Positions 57,901 to 64,000 of a stretch of 64,000 bases of DNA are shown here, one piece after another; position 1 is the first letter of the stretch, and the number at the start of each line of letters is the position of its first letter. The DNA is from Ifrita kowaldi (lineage: Eukaryota > Chordata > Aves > Passeriformes > Cinclosomatidae). The notes beneath the pieces are model-generated. The model saw only the letters and a list, made by a program, of their open reading frames with translations, ran no database searches and was not told the origin of the DNA. The DNA is taken from positions 612,934-676,933 of the forward strand of contig VZRS01002384.1 in NCBI GenBank assembly GCA_013398055.1. The letters run 5' to 3'. A program made the position numbers and the translations under genes.

Positions 57901-60041
57901 CTAAGAATAACTGGTTTTAAGTGTAAACAGACAGGATAACTGCAAGGCTGACACTTGTCTGCACAAACAATTGGAAAATACAGGAGAAAAATTAATATGG
58001 TCCTACTGATCGGATTTCTTTGCAAATTATCTGTGAACACATTAGAGCACTAAATTAATCCCAAAATACATTTAAAGTCAATTGTACCCATGGCTATTAC
58101 TCTCTCCTGTTAAAGTAATTTATAGTTTCAGACTATTTCTCAGATGATCTCAGCTCAGAAACCCTCTCTTCTTGCCGCCTTACATTCACTAGTACTGTCA
58201 AGTAAGAGAACAGTAACTGGTGTCACAACTTAAAGCAGTGCCTCAGATGTAAATTGGGGTATCCCACAGTCCACTGGAGACAGACCAGGCAATAGTTACA
58301 GAACATAAACACAACACAAAACCTACAATAGCAAATAGACAGGAAATCAAAATATGCTTGTGAACAAATGCATTAAGAGGACAAAGCCTTGGTGTCCTCT
58401 GATGCTGGTATAGGAGACCTCAAATGGGTCATGGGATATTCATAGGGCATCCTACATCAGACTGACTTCCAGTAGTGTCAAAAGCAAAAAACTAAGGTGG
58501 GCTGATGTATCAGCTACAGTGGGAACTGCATATCAAAGAGCTGTACTAGCATTTTAGTAGAGTGAATGCAAAGCATTCATGAATGGAAGAGTAATCTGCA
58601 GACGCAGATACATCAACAGGTGTACAACTTGTCCCCAAAGATACAAAAACTGTATCATTAATGAGATATGTTTAGAATTGATTATCTAATACATTACAGC
58701 ATGTTTTACCCCTGTACTGGTAAATCTGTATCAAAAGAGAAAGCAGAAATGCTTGACTGACTGGTAGACCAGGTGTTGAATAAATAACTTACAGATTAAC
58801 AGATATTGCAACATAAGACAAGCTTAAGTCCTATTTAGATGCAAAAAGATTTTTAAGGGCATAACAAAGAGAGGTGCTAGCTTAAAAGAAAATGCAACAA
58901 GAAACACAGGAATCCTAACATTTATAAATGGAAGGAGGAAACTTCTGCCCTTTTAACACCTCCCCTGAATTACGAAACTTCTCACACTCATTGTATTTTC
59001 CAAGAACTTCAGGTTTCTTAGTGGAAATAAGCAATTGTTGATAATTGTGCTGGCTGGAAAATCACAAAACAGGAGCAGATAATGTAACACACCGTGTGGT
59101 GCCAGAGAAAACAATGGCTTTTGCAACGGGCACAGAAGAGGCAGATCAGATCAGAAACTCTTCCCTTTACAGTAAAATTGTTCAAGACTTATAGAAAGAG
59201 ACTGTGAGAAAGAAAAATATTTTAAAATAGTCAATGGTCTCATGCAATGAGCTGAGCCATGGGTGAGCCACAGTCATATGCCAAAAGGTCATCTCACGAT
59301 GAATCCGAAAATAATTCGGACCCTCTCTCCCCTAGGTGAGAGGGAGAAATTAAGAGTTAGTGCTGAGATGCTGAAGGCCACATCTGCTTTGCCAAGAAGA
59401 AGACACAGAGCAAAGCAAAGAGACAAGCCAGAAGGGGAGATGAAGGAAAGAGAACAAGATGTCATAGGGATAGGTCACTGAGGCAAATGAGAGAAGCTGA
59501 AGGAAAATATGGCAGAAAAGCATAAATGGGTGTTACCAAAAAGTAAATCAGATCTTACTAACAGTCTTGTTGAGAAAGATAATGAGATATGTGTGCAAAA
59601 AGTGAAAGTTAAAATGGGGTAAGAAAAAGACTTATTAAAATAAGCTGCAGCTTTTCAAGTTCAGAGGCAGTGGTAAGAAGGCCATAGGCGTATCAGTTGA
59701 ACATCTTCCATGACTTGCAATATTTTAACTTCTACATTAAACCATTAAGGTGATTCTTACCACTACAATTGCTGTGTTAGATGCCAGTATTATCCAAAAT
59801 CAGTCTGCCTAATGTAATATTTGATCACCATCCCCACATCCCCAGTATGCCCCAGACCATCACCATAATTAAGGTAATGGTATCAGGCAGCTTTTTTTCT
59901 TCACTCAGCAAGGTTCGAAAGCTGTTCACTGCCATACTTCACTGTTCTAGTCCAGTGACTATTGTTTTCATTCCTTTCTTCAGAGTTCATTGCTTTGCAA
60001 CAGATTTGAAAAATAGTTTAAAATCTCCAGGGTTTTCTCAC
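54925..60041. other. Non-coding DNA with ambiguous open frames near 57.3 kb
   Basis: Mostly AT-rich and featureless. The minus strand of 57,170-57,460 has two overlapping open frames. One sits between TTTGCATTTAATTCAG and GACAGG|GTATGA (57,294-57,455). The other runs to about 57,170 in a different frame. Neither can be preferred. Confidence 0.4.
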
Positions 60042-60228
60042 CATGTTCTTCTTTAATCCAGGTCTCATTCCCACAAAGGAAATAGTTTTTTAAGTCCAGT
60101 TCCTGTGTAAGGACACAGAGGTTGACAACCTGCCTTTTTTCTACTGAAAGTCCTAGGCAGGAATGGGTTGTTTTGTTACAGGCACTGTGAAACGTAACAG
60201 CAGATTCCTCTCCTGGGGCTGGTTGCCA
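60042..60228 (-). CDS. Weak candidate coding exon, unknown protein
   Basis: On the minus strand a frame open for 62 codons ends at a good donor, AACATG|GTGAGAAA. The proposed acceptor (CTTCTGTTGGGATTTGAG) is fair and alternatives exist. The peptide has cysteines and N-glycosylation sequons (ACNKTTHSC, LCGNETW), the style of an extracellular domain, but matches nothing I know. Its frame is one of several open here by chance standards, so confidence is low. Confidence 0.2.
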
Positions 60229-63200
60229 CTCAAATCCCAACAGAAGAGTGGGATTGTTGCAAGAGGAAGAAACTGAGAGCAGAGCTGCACCTCAAAAGGC
60301 TGCCATAATGGGCATGAGTCTCTAACATTCCTGCAAGAGGAGTATCAGCCAGGGCTCAGGTATCTGGCTGCACCTCAGTTTTCCAGCAATAACGATGAGC
60401 TGCAACGATGAACTACAGACTTCCATCTCCAATTCTTGAGCCTCAAAACTTGATTATTTGCATGGCTTCAAAGGACAAGAAGTGACTCTCTGAAATGCAA
60501 ATTCTCCAAAGATTTAAATGTCCAAGAACTTCTGAGGTTCTGAACCTGAATGTTTTAAGTGATTCCCTAAGGAACACTTAAGATTAGGAGCAGAATTTAA
60601 CACTTGTACTCAAAGTATATTAGGAAATCTCTTACATATGACTAAAACCAAGATGTACTTACAACAGGTTTCATCTTGTTCCCATTCAAGACAGCAGCAT
60701 AACATCCACGAATTTAGGTAAGATACTTATAAAATCTCCCCTTGTGCTACCCAACAACTTGAAGAGTATAGCATAAATTAAAACAACTGTCAGCAGTTTA
60801 GATTGATTATCCTCTTGTTGCCATTTATTAGTGTTGATATAGAGTTCTAGCACCGAAATGAGGATAAGTCAGGCCCTAAAACAACTGGCAGTTTAACATC
60901 ATCAGCTTAGACTTCAGATTTTTTTCTTCTGTGTATTTTAAATAATCAGCACTACTCTGGATCAAACACCTATTGCAGAAATTCAAAGGACTTCTCACCT
61001 AATTTCCTAGAGGTTAATCAATAAACCTAATTAAAAAAACCTGCAACCTCAATCATTCAATTGCTCAGGACTTTCAGTAATACCAATTGCAAGGAGGAAA
61101 GGCTCTCAACTTGCCACGATGGAGAAGCCTCAAGAAATATTAAAACCCAAATGCAGATAGTTTGGCTTGCCAGGCAGACAGCAGCGTAACAGTATGTCTG
61201 AATCACAGCAGCCATGCATCTTCAGATGCAAAGTCAGTGACAGCCCAAGCAGCTGTGACCGAAAAATGTCAACAGGATTCCAAAAATGTTTGTGTTGATT
61301 CAGGTTCTGGGGAAAGTACAAGCATGGCAACAACCTACAGGTATTTGTCCCAGCGTGATTTTGTTACAAGAGCAAGGAGAAGCACCTGGGGCTCAGAAAC
61401 TAACATGGTGAATTAGGAGACAGGCACAAAGACTGTCAGATGGAGAGGAAAAAGCAAAAGTACTAATGCAGAGGGAAGAAAAGATTATGCATATCATGGC
61501 ATATGTTACCTATAATGCGAAATTTCAGTATGCAATTCTTATTTACAACACACAAAACACCCTTCATTGAAATCTGTGAACTTGTCAATATAAAAGTCAC
61601 TAATGTTTTCTTTCTAAAGAACTGATTTATAAATGACAGAGTATATTTCCATTGTGGAAATCTTTGTGACTATTTAAAATGTACATTCATTTTCATTTAA
61701 AATAAACAAAATATGCTGTAATGCAAAAAGGTTGAGAAAATAAGAGGATTTAAATAAAAACCAAGCACACATTGTTGTCAGTAAGTATCATGAGACATCT
61801 GAAAATTTTTAAATAGTTGAAAGGTTAAGGAAATGTACAAATATGAATGGAAATGAGAAAACCATTTTCCATCTACTTTCCCAAGCAAAGAAAAAATTAC
61901 AAGAAAACATGCAAAAAATTGCATTAACAAACTTCAGTAACTTCACTTAATCACAAAATCTAGTCATGAATAGGCTGCTACTATAAGGTAAGACAGGCTG
62001 CAGACAGTCCTTTATGTAAAAGCAAATGTCAAAAGAAAAGCTCTGATATTTGGTTGTGGGCTCCCACTTTTCACATAGGCATTTCCTAAATCCATGTTTG
62101 ATGAGCTTCTCCAGCTATAAATTCTGTAAATTCCCTCTGGAGCAGTGCAGAGTGTGCTTCATGAAAATGTCATCTGCCAGCACTGCAATTACTCACACTC
62201 CAGCAATCATGTGCACAATGCAGAATGGGTCGAATTCAGGTGAGAACGAGAACCAGCAATCAAGCCTCTGGAATTGAGAACAAAGCCATTTTCTTTCATT
62301 TGCCATCAACACAACCATCAAGGCCTTAATTACAAGGCAAGTGTCAAGCCTGGCTGCTGAAAGGCTTATTATTATACAGCTCAGCTTCGAATCAGTTTTG
62401 TATTGATGAACTGCAAAAATGAGGAAGCCATCTTAGCCCCACAAGAAAAGAAACAGGGACTAACTGATTATGTGATTGGCAGGGAAAAACAAGGACACAT
62501 AAAAATACATTTTTAGGCAGTAAAAGAATTAGTGAACAGCACACCTAAAATCTTTCTATAAACATATTTTCTATCTCAATAGCAAATCTGGGTGGTCTGA
62601 TAATTCAAAAGACACCTTCTTTAGTTGAGATCATTGTATTATCCACAAAAGACACTGCAAAAAGTCTCTCTTTAGGTCATACATTCTGTTTTTCAATGCA
62701 CGTCTGTGAGTGTTCTCATTGTCCCCTTATATCTAATAGCATGTCTTTACCTTGAACATAGAGATAACAAGAGAATGGTACCTTGGTATTCACAGAGAAT
62801 GGTATTCACAAGCCCTTGCCTGACAATTATCTATTCACATTAGATTACTTGTCTCCATATTGAACAGCAGATGAGAAATCATCATTTAGTTAGCAACAGG
62901 ATTTATATATGTTGATTCAACTCAGTTATCAGTAAATACCACATCGTAACTATGAGCCAAATGCCCCATCTTTTACCATTTCCTATATAAGACTTTTAAG
63001 CATGACAAATAATGACCAAACTGCTAGGAGGAGGCCTGGATTTGGAACTGGCTATTCACACAATATTGCTGTTATCGTAAGTGTTAAACCTTGTTTTGTC
63101 TTTTGATTTTTTAAACCCATATTTTGACCTAGCTTCTGCATGTCTTATGTGACTAGAGAAATACGCGATTAGCTCTCGGTCTTCCTTTTCGATATCTAAA

Positions 63201-63277
63201 ATGAACATGCACATGCATAGCAGATAGAAAACCACTTAGGTCAGTGAACATTTTACCATCAATTTTTAGCATTTTAC
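60229..63277. other. Non-coding DNA, possible conserved element
   Basis: AT-rich. 62,130-62,440 is dense in homeobox- and SOX-like motifs (TTAATTACAAGG, GAACAAAGCC) and may be a conserved enhancer (inference). 61,162-61,416 is open on the plus strand with a serine-rich peptide, but lacks a credible acceptor. Confidence 0.4.
62771..62810. repeat. Imperfect two-copy tandem duplication
   Basis: GAGAATGGTACCTTGGTATTCACA is followed at once by GAGAATGGTATTCACA, the same unit lacking eight internal bases (CCTTGGTA). Confidence 0.75.
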
Positions 63278-63414
63278 CTGAAAACAGTGACCGTCCATAG
63301 CTCTTTCTTTACCCATTGCCCAATCCAGTAGATATACAACATACATTTTTCCTCTTGCAACACACGATATTCTGAAACTTTCAATGGCTCATGCTTCAGC
63401 AAGACATTAAAGAA
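63278..63414 (-). CDS. Candidate internal coding exon, unknown protein
   Basis: On the minus strand the segment lies between a T-rich tract ending GATTACAAG and a strong donor (TTTTCAG|GTAAAA). One frame is open for 45 codons plus two bases: FFNVLLKHEPLKVSEYR near its start, then LYIYWIGQWVKKELWTV. A second frame is open over the 3' two-thirds, which weakens the case. The open frame also extends upstream through the acceptor to a stop at about 63,453. Exit phase suits the 54.8-kb candidate. No family is recognised. Confidence 0.3.
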
Positions 63415-64000
63415 CTTGTAATCAATGACATAAGAAAATAAACACTAACACAAAAGAAGATGAAGGGACATGACAGCAATTGACACATCTCTTTTGACAT
63501 TCACTTTCACTGGTTATAAGCTGGATTTGTTTCCATAAGATATATATATAGATATTACATACAATACATACAAAATTAAATACTCAAAAATTAGGAAATA
63601 ACAGAACATTTTACCTGCTGAAAAATCTTCTATGTATTTGGAAAGATTAAAAAAAAAATAATCCAGATTAAAAACTGATGATGATTTTTGATTTTAAGAG
63701 GGTAAAAAGTAGCCAGGCTTCCACGCCATGTATTTAAAACATATTCAGGTAGTTTCAATAGAATTCAGGTAATTTTATGGTATCTGTTTCTATCTGCATG
63801 TTTCGATATCTAACTATTTTTTAAACTTTTTTTTTCGATTTCCATTGAAAGACAAAGTACTAAACAGCTAATTCCCATTCTGCCACTGAAGTGCTCTAGA
63901 TATAGGAATAGTGGAGAAAACTTTTACAAAAGCTTTATTAGTTTCAATTTTCTTCAGCATTAGTTTTATTATTTGCACTTACAGAACTTCTTCCTTCCAA
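63415..64000. other. Non-coding DNA to window end
   Basis: AT-rich, with a short GATATATATATAGATATT tract at about 63,539-63,556. An acceptor-like TTATTTGCACTTACAG near the very end cannot be tested without the following sequence. Confidence 0.45.

Noticed and set aside
59980..60041. Extension of the 60-kb open frame past its donor to a stop
   Set aside because: The peptide past the donor changes to K/L/N/E-rich AT-type composition, typical of intron read-through.

Overview
The window looks like avian nuclear DNA. It carries many CR1 LINE fragments of the bird type: 3' ends read GGTTGGACYAGATGATCTT or its complement, followed by ATTCTRTG-like tails. It also holds a bird ERVL-like LTR (TGTTGTGGGTTAACCC...CCAGTACA), a second solo LTR with intact TATA and poly(A) signals, and several eroded MIR-type SINE relics. 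Base composition is AT-rich and CpG-poor. There is no rRNA, tRNA, CRISPR array, operon or bacterial-style gene. Lineage below 'bird, probably neoavian' cannot be fixed from sequence alone.

Layout. 0-10 kb: AT-rich non-coding DNA with CR1 tails or relics at 2.3-3.06, about 5.0-5.3 and 7.67 kb. 10.17-12.87 kb: the largest element, a 5'-truncated plus-strand CR1 with endonuclease and reverse-transcriptase remnants. 15.26-15.80 kb: minus-strand ERVL-like LTR, followed by moderately GC-rich unexplained DNA to about 17.2 kb. 17.7-44 kb: mostly unique non-coding DNA with a CR1 RT fragment (25.4 kb), MIR relics (29.4, 40.4, 42.9 kb), CR1 tails (36.2, 38.0 kb) and microsatellites (32.0, 33.8 kb). 44.3-46 kb: a small cluster of a solo LTR, a plus-strand CR1 tail and a minus-strand CR1 tail. 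49.6 kb: another MIR. 52-64 kb: non-coding DNA with several exon-like segments on the minus strand.

Genes. No complete gene is visible. The best reading is intronic or intergenic DNA. A few short minus-strand segments (17.7, 52.1, 54.8, 60.0, 63.3 kb) have one plausible open frame between splice-like sites and may be exons of a long minus-strand gene with large introns. I do not recognise the encoded protein. Similar pseudo-exons also occur here on the plus strand, so these calls are tentative; 52,119-52,233 has the best splice sites. Nearly all long open frames are artefacts of CR1 coding relics, purine/pyrimidine strand asymmetry or low-complexity runs.

Other structures: four perfect 12-13 bp short-loop hairpins (4.06, 16.80, 18.22, 53.36 kb), an alternating (TG)n tract, a 150-bp A/C-rich tract beside the large CR1, and a compact CpG-rich patch at 54 kb.
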